Origin: Zhongshania aquimaris
GTDB lineage: Bacteria; Pseudomonadota; Gammaproteobacteria; Pseudomonadales; Spongiibacteraceae
DNA: 64,000 nt
Direction: 5' to 3'
Assembly: GCF_019312595.1 (NCBI RefSeq)
Contig: NZ_JAHWDQ010000001.1
Location: 868,001-932,000, forward strand
The notes below the pieces were generated by a model. It did no database searches and was not told the DNA's origin. It saw only the letters and a program-made list of their open reading frames with translations. Position numbers and translations under genes: made by a program. Positions 48,387 to 56,719 of this stretch are shown here, in pieces (positions within the stretch are counted from its first letter, which is position 1; every line of letters begins with the position of its first letter).

Positions 48387-49211
48387 CTACTGGGGAAGCA
48401 CTTCTAACGTCGCCGAGTAACTACCTTGACGAGTTGTCGCCGGTTTCGCAGCTTTATCATCTTGGTATTCAGCTTCTAGCCAGTAACGTCCTGCGGATGG
48501 CCACTCGATGCTGACCACCCCTTTTTTATCACTGGTGGCTTTAATTTCATTCGGGCTGTTGCGGTAACGTCCACCGTCTGGAATGACAGTTACGTCAACA
48601 CCGACCGCAGGCTTGCCGTCGATCATAAAACGGAACTGCGCTTTTTCGCCGGAGAACAAATCATTGGGATGAGTGATGGGCTCCATTTCTAAACCTTGGT
48701 TTTGCAGAGCAAATACCGTTTTACTTGGCTGACCTGCTGTCACAAAGGTTTCCATACGGCGGGAAGACTGACTCACCTGCAGATTCTTTGCATTTTTAGG
48801 CACGGCTTTTTTAAACTCACCCGGTGCTGGCGTTTCACCACGGCCGGGCCAAAAGCCGCGTTTTCCGTCTTCTGTTTCCCAGCGCGCACGCAAGCCACTA
48901 CTGGCACTAAATACTTTATAAGTACCTTCTTTGCTCAACTCTAAGTCAAAGCTGCTACGGTATTTGCCAGTGTGCTGGTTTTGCAACTCGACTTCGTTAC
49001 CGTCAGGGCCAACAGCCTTCATGCCGTTTAAGCGCATCGCCGCGTGGTCGGTGAAAAAAATATCGTTAGACACCGCCGCATCAAAAGTCACCCACGCATT
49101 TTCACCAGATAATACCGTTGCTGCGGGCAGCACCCATGCACGGTGAGCATTCGCGACAAGGGGGAGTGAGCATGCCAATAAAGCAATTATCGCCAGTTTA
49201 GATTTCTTCAT
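48387..49211 (-). CDS. DUF4198 periplasmic protein
   Basis: A 274-residue secreted protein: signal AIIALLACSLPLVANA followed directly by HRAWVLPAATVLSGENAWVT, the DUF4198 start, with a His near the mature N-terminus as in metal-binding homologues. The C-terminal third is a transthyretin/CNA-like fold (GVDVTVIPDGGRYRN; KGVVSIEWPSAGRYWLEAEY). The family is linked with metal uptake (NikM-like). It lies 30 bp before the flavoprotein gene and downstream of the DUF2271 gene in the Fur-controlled operon. The precise role is unknown. Confidence 0.88.
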   Translation of the reverse strand: MKKSKLAIIALLACSLPLVANAHRAWVLPAATVLSGENAWVTFDAAVSNDIFFTDHAAMRLNGMKAVGPDGNEVELQNQHTGKYRSSFDLELSKEGTYKVFSASSGLRARWETEDGKRGFWPGRGETPAPGEFKKAVPKNAKNLQVSQSSRRMETFVTAGQPSKTVFALQNQGLEMEPITHPNDLFSGEKAQFRFMIDGKPAVGVDVTVIPDGGRYRNSPNEIKATSDKKGVVSIEWPSAGRYWLEAEYQDDKAAKPATTRQGSYSATLEVLPQ

Positions 49212-49284
49212 ATACAGTCTCCAAAATATTATTTAGTGCCCAAGGCAGACGCGGTATTTCGATACCAAATCGTCAGCAGAATAA

Positions 49285-49800
49285 TTAAGGTGCTAAGTTC
49301 AAAAGAATCTTGCCCAGCTCGGTCTTACCCTCAGTTTCCAAGGTCGTTGAGGATGTCACCGGCCACTGAAACGGAATTTTAAGCAGCTCACGACCACCAA
49401 CTTCGCGGGCCGCTTCGACATATAATTTATAGCTTCCGGGGGCGAGGGAATCGGCCACCTTGGCAAGATCAACACTATGTACACCAGGTTGCTGTGTTGC
49501 TCCGCTTACCCCATCAAGCGGCATGCTTGCGCTACGTCCGCTGCGACGCCACCACTGGCGCATATCTTTAAGCCACTGCTCGCCCTTGTCATCGCGTTTA
49601 TCTAGCTGATACCACACGGCTAAATTCGTTACATCGCCGCTGTCGTCATTCTGCAACCACATCGCCACGTAGGGGCGGTGATACTCGGCAACATCAATGC
49701 GCGGCAACTCAAGGGAAAGCGCCATATCACCCGCCTGCGCCGACACCGTCATCGCCATGCCCACTAGGCCCATCGCTGTCATTTTCTTAATCATCAACAC
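49285..49800 (-). CDS. DUF2271 periplasmic protein
   Basis: A 171-residue protein with a Sec signal (MTAMGLVGMAMTVSAQA). The mature part LELPRIDVAEYHRPYVAMWL, then NLAVWYQLDKRD and GEQWLKDMRQWWRRSGR are DUF2271 hallmarks. The function is unknown. The family recurs beside PepSY proteins and flavin-linked proteins in iron-regulated loci, as here. The start may be the ATG at residue 1 or 3. Confidence 0.88.
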   Translation of the reverse strand: MLMIKKMTAMGLVGMAMTVSAQAGDMALSLELPRIDVAEYHRPYVAMWLQNDDSGDVTNLAVWYQLDKRDDKGEQWLKDMRQWWRRSGRSASMPLDGVSGATQQPGVHSVDLAKVADSLAPGSYKLYVEAAREVGGRELLKIPFQWPVTSSTTLETEGKTELGKILLNLAP

Positions 49801-49856
49801 ACCTATTCACTACGTTCTTAAAAAGTATTTAAAAAATTAATTCACAGATAATTCAT

Positions 49857-50477
49857 TCAATGCACAAACAAAATTATCAGTATCAGCGGTATCACCAAAC
49901 CCAAACCCACCATCGGCCAGGTTGAGGGACGGCTCGCTGCATGGCGCTGCAATAGCAGCAAACCAGATACACAAAACACCACGCAGGCAATCGCAAATAC
50001 ATCGATAAACCAACTCCACGCCGCACCCGTGTCGCGCCCTTTGTGCAAATCATTTAAATACGCAACCCAACCTCGGGCGGTGCGCTCGTACAAAATATCG
50101 CCGCTTGTTAAATCCAAACTCAACCAGGCATCACCACCGGGTCGTGGCAACGCCACATACACGTCTTCATCACTCCATTCACCGCGCACCGAGCCTGCTA
50201 TATAAATATTTAGCTCGCTCTCCAGCCAGCTTCGCAACTCGACATTGAGTGGCGCCTTGTCGGCGTTCGGTAACTCGATGTCGTCTAAAATTTGCTGTGG
50301 CAACACCGCTTCTATTGACGTAATCACCGGTACAGCCGGAATGATTGCAGCATTGTTTAAAGTGATTCCGGTGACCGAAAACAGCAGCATACCGACTAGG
50401 CACACCGCCGAGCTGATCCAATGCCATTGCCGCAATGAGCCCAAATGCCATGGCGCGCTAAACCCTTTCAAACTCAT
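49857..50477 (-). CDS. PepSY-associated transmembrane protein
   Basis: A 206-residue inner-membrane protein: helix 1 (WISSAVCLVGMLLFSVTGITL), a periplasmic loop with a PepSY-like segment (DVYVALPRPGGDAWLSLDLT, then GDILYERTARGW), NDLHKGRDTGAAWSWFIDV and two C-terminal helices. The conserved LHKGR and W-x-W-F-I-D features are those of PepSY_TM proteins, which are thought to shuttle electrons or assist ferric-siderophore reduction. It is encoded between ExbD and DUF2271. Confidence 0.88.
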   Translation of the reverse strand: MSLKGFSAPWHLGSLRQWHWISSAVCLVGMLLFSVTGITLNNAAIIPAVPVITSIEAVLPQQILDDIELPNADKAPLNVELRSWLESELNIYIAGSVRGEWSDEDVYVALPRPGGDAWLSLDLTSGDILYERTARGWVAYLNDLHKGRDTGAAWSWFIDVFAIACVVFCVSGLLLLQRHAASRPSTWPMVGLGLVIPLILIILFVH

Positions 50478-50532
50478 ATATGACAGACTCTAGGCAAGCA
50501 TGCCGCACGGTGAAAATATCCCAACATCGCGA

Positions 50533-50949
50533 TTAGCTCTCTGGCTCGGTTACAAAACCCAACTTTAAAATGCCCGCCCGCTGCACCGCCGCCATGACTT
50601 TTAAAACATGCTCGTAGGTCGCACTGCGGTCACCGCGAATATGCACCTCTGGCTGCACGGGTTTCTCGGCAGCAAGGTAAAGACGCTGCTCCAAGTCCTC
50701 CATCGACAACTCGGTTTTGTCCCAGTGAATTAATCCGTCCGCCGTTATTGATAAGGTCACCGCATCCGGTTTAATTTCATTCGGGGTATTGTCAGCGCGA
50801 GGCAAATCGACTTTTACCGAGTTGGTAATCACCGGCACGGTAATAATGAAAATAATCAGTAAGACCAACATCACGTCGACCAGCGGCGTCATATTGATCT
50901 CGCTCATTACCTCACTGCTGTCGTCATCCAGACCACCACCGAACGCCAT
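50533..50949 (-). CDS. exbD: Biopolymer transport protein ExbD
   Basis: A 138-residue ExbD/TolR protein: a short cytoplasmic N-terminus, then MTPLVDVMLVLLIIFIITVP with the conserved membrane Asp, VKVDLPRADNTPN and a periplasmic domain with VHIRGDRSATYEHVLKVM. With ExbB it forms the proton-driven motor for TonB. It starts 1 bp after the exbB stop. Confidence 0.95.
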   Translation of the reverse strand: MAFGGGLDDDSSEVMSEINMTPLVDVMLVLLIIFIITVPVITNSVKVDLPRADNTPNEIKPDAVTLSITADGLIHWDKTELSMEDLEQRLYLAAEKPVQPEVHIRGDRSATYEHVLKVMAAVQRAGILKLGFVTEPES

Positions 50950-50950
50950 C

Positions 50951-51688
50951 TCAGACTGCCTCGCTGCGCTTTTGCTGCGCCTTGGCTAGACTGCTAATAG
51001 ACTCAGCATTGCGATTAGCGGGTGCCGCGCCGGTAATTAAATAAGCGTGGAGTTGATGCGCAAATCGATTGAGCTTACTGATAATCGCCTTGTTACCGCG
51101 GGCCAGAGTGTTGTATGCCAATACCGCTGGAATCGCGACTGCCAAACCAAAAGCCGTCATGATCAGGGCCTCCCCGACTGGGCCAGCAACTTTGTCTATG
51201 CCCGCTTGGCCAGAAACACCAATATTCACTAGCGCGTGATATATGCCCCATACCGTACCGAACAAGCCAACAAACGGTGCCGTAGAGCCTACCGATGCCA
51301 AGACGGCTAATCCGCGTTGAAGGTTTTCTGAACTCTCGTCGATGGAGCCCTTTAAGCACGCAGTGAGCCACTCCGCCAGGGGCAAATGCCCGTGTAAATC
51401 AGCCTTGTGATTTACGTGGTGATCTAAGCCCGACTGCCCTTCTTCTGCTAAATGACGGAAGGGGTTGTCGCGCTGATTCCCAAGCAAATGCAAGCCTTCG
51501 GCAAAACTCTGGGCGTGCCAGAAATCCACCAGCGCGCGGGTCGGCTTGCGCAAACGAAATAAACGCCAAGAGCGAATGACAATGACATACCAAGAGGCGA
51601 TCGACATCGCCAATAACATCATTGCCACCACCTTGATGACCATGTCGCCCTGGGTCCAGAGCGCTTCTACGCCATAGGGGTTTTCCAT
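50951..51688 (-). CDS. exbB: Biopolymer transport protein ExbB
   Basis: A 245-residue MotA/TolQ/ExbB protein with three helices; the conserved cytoplasmic-loop/TM2 segment is LAVLASVGSTAPFVGLFGTVWG, followed by GPVGEALIMTAFGLAVAIPAV. It forms the pentameric channel of the TonB motor with ExbD. It lies between tonB (74 bp upstream) and exbD. Confidence 0.95.
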   Translation of the reverse strand: MENPYGVEALWTQGDMVIKVVAMMLLAMSIASWYVIVIRSWRLFRLRKPTRALVDFWHAQSFAEGLHLLGNQRDNPFRHLAEEGQSGLDHHVNHKADLHGHLPLAEWLTACLKGSIDESSENLQRGLAVLASVGSTAPFVGLFGTVWGIYHALVNIGVSGQAGIDKVAGPVGEALIMTAFGLAVAIPAVLAYNTLARGNKAIISKLNRFAHQLHAYLITGAAPANRNAESISSLAKAQQKRSEAV

Positions 51689-51762
51689 AAATCCACTTCC
51701 TCAATCGATCTTGCCATGGGCTAACGCCGCTTCAAAATGGCTAATGCTGTGAATGACTACAG

Positions 51763-52467
51763 TTACTGATTCAGCGAGAATTCCAAAGGTTGTAAATACC
51801 AATAAGAAATCGCCTCGTCGCCGCGCTTGGCGGGTAAATATCGCCAGCGCTTTACCGCCTTCATCGCGGTTTTGTCTAAACGCTTAAAACCGCTGGATTT
51901 TTTAACTCGCACCTCTCCGACCTTGCCATCAGGCAAAATCAGCAATTCTAAAATCACGATGCCCTCTTCCTTCAAACGCCGAGAAATAGTCGGATACGCC
52001 GGCGCAGGATTATTCAAAGGGTTCGCGTCATGGCGCGGCGGCGTAATCGGCGCTCCCAAGGCCTTATTGTCTTCCTCTGCTCGCTTCACCGTTTTCTGCA
52101 CTGGCGGAGGCGGAGATTGCGGCTCCTCAGCTTGATCTTCACGGCGTATCGCCTTCTCAGACGGCGGCGCTTTTGGCAGCGGCGGCAATTTCTGTTTTGG
52201 CTTTGGCAGCGGCTTGGGCTTTGGCTTTGGCTTCGGTTTAGGAAGCGGCTTAGGTGGTGGTTCGACCTCCTTTTGCGGCGGGGGAGCTTTACTTGCGCTG
52301 GGAATTTGCACTGCCTCGGCAGGTGGAGCCGGGATTATTACGCCCTGAATAGTGGGCATCACCAATACGTTATTCTTAGGTGACGGCAACCAAAATACAG
52401 CGGCAATGGCTCCACCATGTAAAAAAAGCACAAAGAACAAGCCTAGCCACGAATCCCTTCTTCTCAT
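51763..52467 (-). CDS. tonB: TonB energy-transducing protein
   Basis: A 234-residue TonB: an N-terminal anchor helix (LFFVLFLHGGAIAAVFWLP), a long Pro-Lys spacer with many PKPKPKP repeats (about residues 60-95), and a C-terminal domain with YPTISRRLKEEGIVILELLI and VKKSSGFKRLDKTAMKAVKRW. It transmits proton-motive force to outer-membrane receptors. It is the first gene of the operon behind a Fur box. Confidence 0.95.
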   Translation of the reverse strand: MRRRDSWLGLFFVLFLHGGAIAAVFWLPSPKNNVLVMPTIQGVIIPAPPAEAVQIPSASKAPPPQKEVEPPPKPLPKPKPKPKPKPLPKPKQKLPPLPKAPPSEKAIRREDQAEEPQSPPPPVQKTVKRAEEDNKALGAPITPPRHDANPLNNPAPAYPTISRRLKEEGIVILELLILPDGKVGEVRVKKSSGFKRLDKTAMKAVKRWRYLPAKRGDEAISYWYLQPLEFSLNQ

Positions 52468-52948
52468 CTGCCAAAGCCTTGATACAAAGAGATATCACCA
52501 AGGGAGAAAGGCAAATCTATAACGGCGTTATCGCTACCCTTGCACCCGCAAGCAGCTCCTCCCCCATTAAATTGCCAGTCCGCAGCGCGCATTTATCACT
52601 TAAATTCCGTGGTATTTATCCAAAACAGCGCGCAATAACCGCAGCGCCAAACCTAGGGCGCAAGATTACTATAAATGATAATGATTATCAAAGACAAATA
52701 AGAAACAATTTTATTACGTTTTAGATCTAGGTAGGCAGCTAGTGGCGCGATGCGACCAAAATACCCACTTAGGGCAATAAGATCGGCGGTTTACCCGTAT
52801 ATTTTTGCGATAGCACATCTTATGCTCGTAGCTCGTGCTTAGGCTTATCTCTCTGTAAGAAGCCACCACCATTTTATAGCTAAGCTGCCCTATCGCTGAC
52901 TGCGGCAGGTAAACGACAGATAGAGCAATAAAAATAATAAGGAAGGCA
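52468..52948. other. Intergenic region between tonB and the monooxygenase gene
   Basis: About 480 bp between divergent genes. It contains the Fur box at 52676-52690. Apart from that no gene, RNA or repeat was recognised; a plus-strand promoter for the monooxygenase gene must lie in the right half but was not pinpointed. Confidence 0.5.
52676..52690 (-). promoter_or_regulatory. Fur box upstream of the TonB operon
   Basis: TGATAATGATTATCA is a perfect 7-1-7 inverted repeat matching the Fur consensus unit. It lies about 210 bp before the tonB start, so the promoter would be within or near it with a long leader. Repression by Fe-Fur of the seven-gene operon is inferred; the box could also affect the divergent monooxygenase gene. 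Confidence 0.85.
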
Positions 52949-54406
52949 ATGAAGAATTTAGATGTCGTCATTTTAGGCGCAGGCATGTCAGGCCTCTGCA
53001 TGGCAATCAAGCTACGCGAAGCTGGCATTAGCAATTTTGAAATAATCGAAAAGAACAGCGACGTCGGTGGTACCTGGCATGAGAATACCTACCCAGGCGC
53101 CTGCTGCGATGTGCCCTCGGCGCTTTATAGCTTTTCCTTTGAACCCAATCCAGACTGGAGCCGCACCTACTCGCCGCAACTAGAAATTAAACGTTACTTT
53201 CAGCACTGCGCCGACAAGTATGCACTGCGCCCCCATATCCACTTTAATTGCGAAGCGGTGAGTGCTGACTATCAACAAGAAGGCCATTGGCTGATCACCC
53301 TCGCAAATGGCGAGCAACTACGCAGCCGTATCTTAATTTCCGGCATCGGCCAATTGAACCGGCCCAACATCCCCCACTTTGACGGCGCGGAGCAATTTAC
53401 CGGTCAGACCTTTCACTCCGCGCGATGGAACCATGACCTAGATTTAAACGGCAAACGTATTGCCGTCATTGGCAGCGCAGCCAGTGCTATTCAGCTCATC
53501 CCTGTTTTGGCAAAACAAGCCGAAAAACTATACGTCTACCAACGCAGCGCAAGTTACATCATTCCGCGAGGAGACCAAGAATACCCTACTAAGACGAAAC
53601 GCCTTTTTAGAAAACTGCCGTGGACACAGAAAGTACTGCGACTGTATTACTATCTCCGCCAAGATTGCTTCACCTTCGGCGCAATGTTAGCGGGCTCATT
53701 CCGCGGCAAAATTATAAAATGGATGACAAGCCAATACCTTAACGCCAGCATCAGTAATCCGGATCTACGTGCTGTATTACGCCCGGACTACCCCCTAGGC
53801 TGTAAACGAGTATTGGTCAGCGACGACTTTTATCAAGCCTTCGAAGAAGACAACGCAGAGGTGGTTACATCACCGATTAGTGGCATGAACTCCGACGGCA
53901 TAATAACTCGCGATAATATTCCGCGTCCGGTCGATGTCATTGTGTACGCAACCGGCTTTCAAGCCACAGATTTTTTAGTGCCACTCATCGTGCATGGCGA
54001 GAACGGCATAGAGCTCAATACAGTTTGGCGCGACGGCGCCGAAGCCCATCGCGGCGTTGCCCTAGCAGGCTTCCCCAATTTTTATATGCTCTACGGCCCC
54101 AACACCAACCTAGGCCACAGCTCCATTATCTATATGGTAGAGAAACAAGTGGGCTACTTAATGCAATGCATTACAAAAACCCTCAAGGAAGACCTGCGCA
54201 GCCTTCAGCCAACGGCCGTTGCGCAACAAGCGTTTAACAAGCGAATGCAAGACGCCTTAGCTGATACAGTATGGGGAGGCGATTGTGGTAGTTGGTATAA
54301 AAATGAATCCGGCAAAATCATCAACAACTGGCCCTACAACACAACGCGCTTTGGTCGTGAAATGAAAACCGTTGATTTTGATGAGTATCAGCAAGAGCGG
54401 GGTTAA
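52949..54406 (+). CDS. Flavin-containing (Baeyer-Villiger-type) monooxygenase
   Basis: A 485-residue class B flavoprotein monooxygenase. The FAD motif is GAGMSG (10-15), followed by VGGTWHENTYPGACCDVPS, the BVMO start. The BVMO fingerprint region is FTGQTFHSARWN (150-161), matching FxGxxxHxxxW but with Asn where Pro or Asp is usual. The NADPH Rossmann motif reads GSAASA (175-180) in place of GxGxxG/A. A C-terminal ATGFQATDF completes the set. It probably oxidises a ketone or related hydrophobic substrate. AAGGAAG precedes the ATG. Confidence 0.9.
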   Translation: MKNLDVVILGAGMSGLCMAIKLREAGISNFEIIEKNSDVGGTWHENTYPGACCDVPSALYSFSFEPNPDWSRTYSPQLEIKRYFQHCADKYALRPHIHFNCEAVSADYQQEGHWLITLANGEQLRSRILISGIGQLNRPNIPHFDGAEQFTGQTFHSARWNHDLDLNGKRIAVIGSAASAIQLIPVLAKQAEKLYVYQRSASYIIPRGDQEYPTKTKRLFRKLPWTQKVLRLYYYLRQDCFTFGAMLAGSFRGKIIKWMTSQYLNASISNPDLRAVLRPDYPLGCKRVLVSDDFYQAFEEDNAEVVTSPISGMNSDGIITRDNIPRPVDVIVYATGFQATDFLVPLIVHGENGIELNTVWRDGAEAHRGVALAGFPNFYMLYGPNTNLGHSSIIYMVEKQVGYLMQCITKTLKEDLRSLQPTAVAQQAFNKRMQDALADTVWGGDCGSWYKNESGKIINNWPYNTTRFGREMKTVDFDEYQQERG

Positions 54407-54758
54407 GAGCCCTCACCGCTACGCTATATAGTGATAATGCCTCGCGAAGACTCGCTATTCACTCGTGTTTAAGCGCTGTGAACAATAGAGCCATTCCCCC
54501 TATCTAGCTGACGAGTTATATAAGTCATTGAATTTTATAAAAACCACTATATGATCAAGGGAAAGGAATGCATGGCAGAAATATAGGGAAATGTTCTTCG
54601 TTTGGCCGGCACGCGCTACTAGCGAGGTCGACATCTCATTGAATTCCCATCATTTTCCCAATCAAGCTAAAAGCCAGCTCTGTGATAAGGGGGCCAAAGT
54701 AATATATAGCCTGAGTTGTCATAACAAAACTGTAGCTCCTATTTGAGAAACTGGATAT
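54407..54758. other. AT-rich intergenic left flank of the accessory island
   Basis: About 350 bp where composition falls toward AT richness before the nucleotidyltransferase gene. No convincing promoter, tRNA or repeat was recognised; it presumably holds the promoter of the two-gene module and the left junction of the acquired segment. Confidence 0.45.
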
Positions 54759-55313
54759 ATGAATGAATTCAAAGACGATTTAAGGGTCTTAAATAGTCTT
54801 CAGATTGTAAGAAAGCATATATTTAACGGTGCATGCCACTTTCTGGATAACGCTAATTATTATCAACTAAAAGAGGAAATATGTGAGTATTTTGATGTTG
54901 AATTTAATGATGTACTAATTGTTGGATCTGGAAAATTAGGATTTAGCATAAAACCCCAAAGACGTTACGGTGCGTTTAATGATGAATCTGATATTGATAT
55001 AGCGGTTGTTTCAACAGAGCTATTCCAAAAGATTTGGAAAGAGGCATATTTATATCAAAGAAGTGGGGCATATTGGCCAAAATCAGCTGATTTCTTTAAA
55101 TATCTTTCTGAGGGGTGGATTAGGCCAGATAAGTTACCATCGAGTAAGTACTTTAGTTTTACGGAAAATTGGTGGAATTTCTTTAATGAGCTAACAACCT
55201 CTGAAAGATATGGTCCTTACAAAATTAGGGGTGGTTTATATCAATCGTGGTTTTTCTTACAAGAGTATCAAAAAATATGCATAGAACAGTGCATAACTGA
55301 GGTGAAGACATGA
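54759..55313 (+). CDS. Nucleotidyltransferase-fold protein (module partner of DUF262)
   Basis: A 184-residue protein from an AT-rich gene. I do not recognise a named family, but VGSGKLGFSIKP (55-66) followed by DESDIDIAVVS (75-85) has the G-S plus D-x-D layout of the polymerase-beta nucleotidyltransferase fold, with Asp78 and Asp80 as metal ligands. The rest is helical and aromatic-rich (SFTENWWNFFNEL). Its stop overlaps the start of the DUF262 gene as ATGA, so the two are translationally coupled. Possible roles are an antitoxin-like or nucleotide-transferring partner, or a defence sensor/effector; none is shown by the sequence. Confidence 0.75.
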   Translation: MNEFKDDLRVLNSLQIVRKHIFNGACHFLDNANYYQLKEEICEYFDVEFNDVLIVGSGKLGFSIKPQRRYGAFNDESDIDIAVVSTELFQKIWKEAYLYQRSGAYWPKSADFFKYLSEGWIRPDKLPSSKYFSFTENWWNFFNELTTSERYGPYKIRGGLYQSWFFLQEYQKICIEQCITEVKT

Positions 55314-56305
55314 GAACATCCGCAACCAATCGGCGTTTACGTGTTTTGTTGACGGCAATAAGTAATAAATCCCTTGTGCCTCAACCAGATTTTCAAAGAC
55401 GTTTAGTGTGGTCAAATAAAGACAAGGTGGCGTTCGTGCGAACTGTTCTAGAGGGTTTTCCGTTTCCAGAAATATATATTGCTGCTGGAAAGGTCGACCC
55501 GAAAACTGGGGAGGGGTGCGAGTTACTTGTCGATGGCCAGCAAAGAATAACCACTTTATACCAATATTTTAAAGGTTCAGAGGATTTAAAATTACCTGCA
55601 GAGCTAGTCGAATATTCAAATCTTGATGAGCAAAAACAATTGGAGTTTTTGGAGTACGAAGTTGTAGTCAGGGATTTGGGGAGCAAACCTATCGATGAAG
55701 TAAAAGAAATATTTCAGAGAATCAATTCTACTAGCTATGGTCTTAACACAATGGAAATCCACAACTCAAGGTATGCCGGGGGATTTAAGGCTTTTGCTGA
55801 GACGATGTCTGAGATGGAATTTTTTAGCACTTATCGAATTTTCACAACAACAGATATCAAGCGAATGAATGATGTTCGGTTTTGCCTAGGAATGCTATCT
55901 GCAATTATCGTAGGTTATTTTAATCGAGACAAAGAAATAGAGCCGCTTTTGGAGCGTTACAATGAGGAGTTTGATAGGGCTAAAGAATTCGAAGTACGTG
56001 TTAGTAAAGTTATTAACAGCATTGAAAGGCTAAATTTTCCTGCTTCATCCAGAGCATTTAAAAAGGCGGATTTCTATAGTATTTTTATTGAAGTTTACAA
56101 GGCTTTGTATCTGCACAAGAAAGAAATTGATATCTCGAAAACCAGGGATAATATAGACGAGTTTTTCGAAAAAGTTGAAAAAGCTTCTGAAAACAAAGAG
56201 AAAGACCCAGTAGCTAACGACTATTATAAAGCTGCTCTGCAGGGTAGTAACGATAGAAATAATAGGATTCTACGAGGGAATACTATTCAAAATTTAATCG
56301 TATAA
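55310..56305 (+). CDS. DUF262 domain protein
   Basis: A 331-residue protein with a clear DUF262 (ParB-like nuclease/NTPase) domain: PQPDFQRRLVWSNKDKV, then LVDGQQRITTL with the conserved D-G-Q-Q-R at 75-79, and EIFQRINSTSYGLNTMEIHN. Unlike GmrSD and BrxU type IV restriction enzymes it has no recognisable C-terminal HNH (DUF1524) domain. The remaining 150 residues are charged and helical. It is coupled to the upstream nucleotidyltransferase-like gene and shares its AT-rich composition. A defence role is inferred from the family. Confidence 0.88.
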   Translation: MRTSATNRRLRVLLTAISNKSLVPQPDFQRRLVWSNKDKVAFVRTVLEGFPFPEIYIAAGKVDPKTGEGCELLVDGQQRITTLYQYFKGSEDLKLPAELVEYSNLDEQKQLEFLEYEVVVRDLGSKPIDEVKEIFQRINSTSYGLNTMEIHNSRYAGGFKAFAETMSEMEFFSTYRIFTTTDIKRMNDVRFCLGMLSAIIVGYFNRDKEIEPLLERYNEEFDRAKEFEVRVSKVINSIERLNFPASSRAFKKADFYSIFIEVYKALYLHKKEIDISKTRDNIDEFFEKVEKASENKEKDPVANDYYKAALQGSNDRNNRILRGNTIQNLIV

Positions 56306-56307
56306 GC

Positions 56308-56560
56308 TAATCGGGTAGCCGAGGGTCTCTAACCCTCAGCCCCCACAACACCCTGCACCGAGACGTCGGGCCGCCTGGTCCGCACAGGGCGTTTCACTGA
56401 GAATGGTGAAGCTTGACCCAACCATCGCGCAATTCATAAAGCCCCTGAGATTTTAAATAGGCATTGGATAATGCCTGATTAATCCCCGGTGTTTTAGAGC
56501 TGCGCCATGGGCCTTTACTGGCAATGCCACACGCAACTGGAATTATTAGACAGGCACTTC
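56308..56560 (-). mobile_element. 3' remnant of a group II intron
   Basis: On the minus strand, in frame, ASKGPWRSSKTPGINQALSN then AYLKSQGLYELRDGWVKLHH and SQ-stop (stop at 56394-56396) match the C-terminus of group II intron reverse transcriptase/maturases. Just after the stop come two folded elements in the order expected of intron domains V and VI: a CGCCCTG...CAGGGTG hairpin (about 56351-56392) and GAGGGT-TAGAG-ACCCTC (56321-56337), then CTACCCGATT. The reverse-transcriptase body is gone (in-frame stop near 56557), so it is a dead fragment. Confidence 0.7.
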
Positions 56561-56719
56561 ATAAATTATTTTAGCCAATGGTCTCGATTGATCTCCGTTT
56601 TTATACCGAATGCTGCCTTAGGGGGAAATATTTAAAAAAATAGCTAGCGATGGGTGGTTTTGAGGAATAGCTTTTCTTGAGCTAAATCGCCGACTAGATA
56701 ATCAGTAAGTCTAGAAAGA
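56561..56719. other. Gap between intron remnant and transposase gene
   Basis: About 160 bp of AT-rich sequence without a recognisable gene. It may contain decayed intron sequence and the 3' end of the transposon-like unit. Confidence 0.35.

Noticed and set aside
51763-52467. Pro-Lys repeats in tonB as a tandem DNA repeat of interest
   Set aside because: This is the normal periplasm-spanning spacer of TonB proteins.
56321-56392. Hairpins after the DUF262 gene as its terminator
   Set aside because: Order, orientation and the preceding maturase-like peptide fit group II intron domains V and VI better, and no U tract follows on the plus strand.
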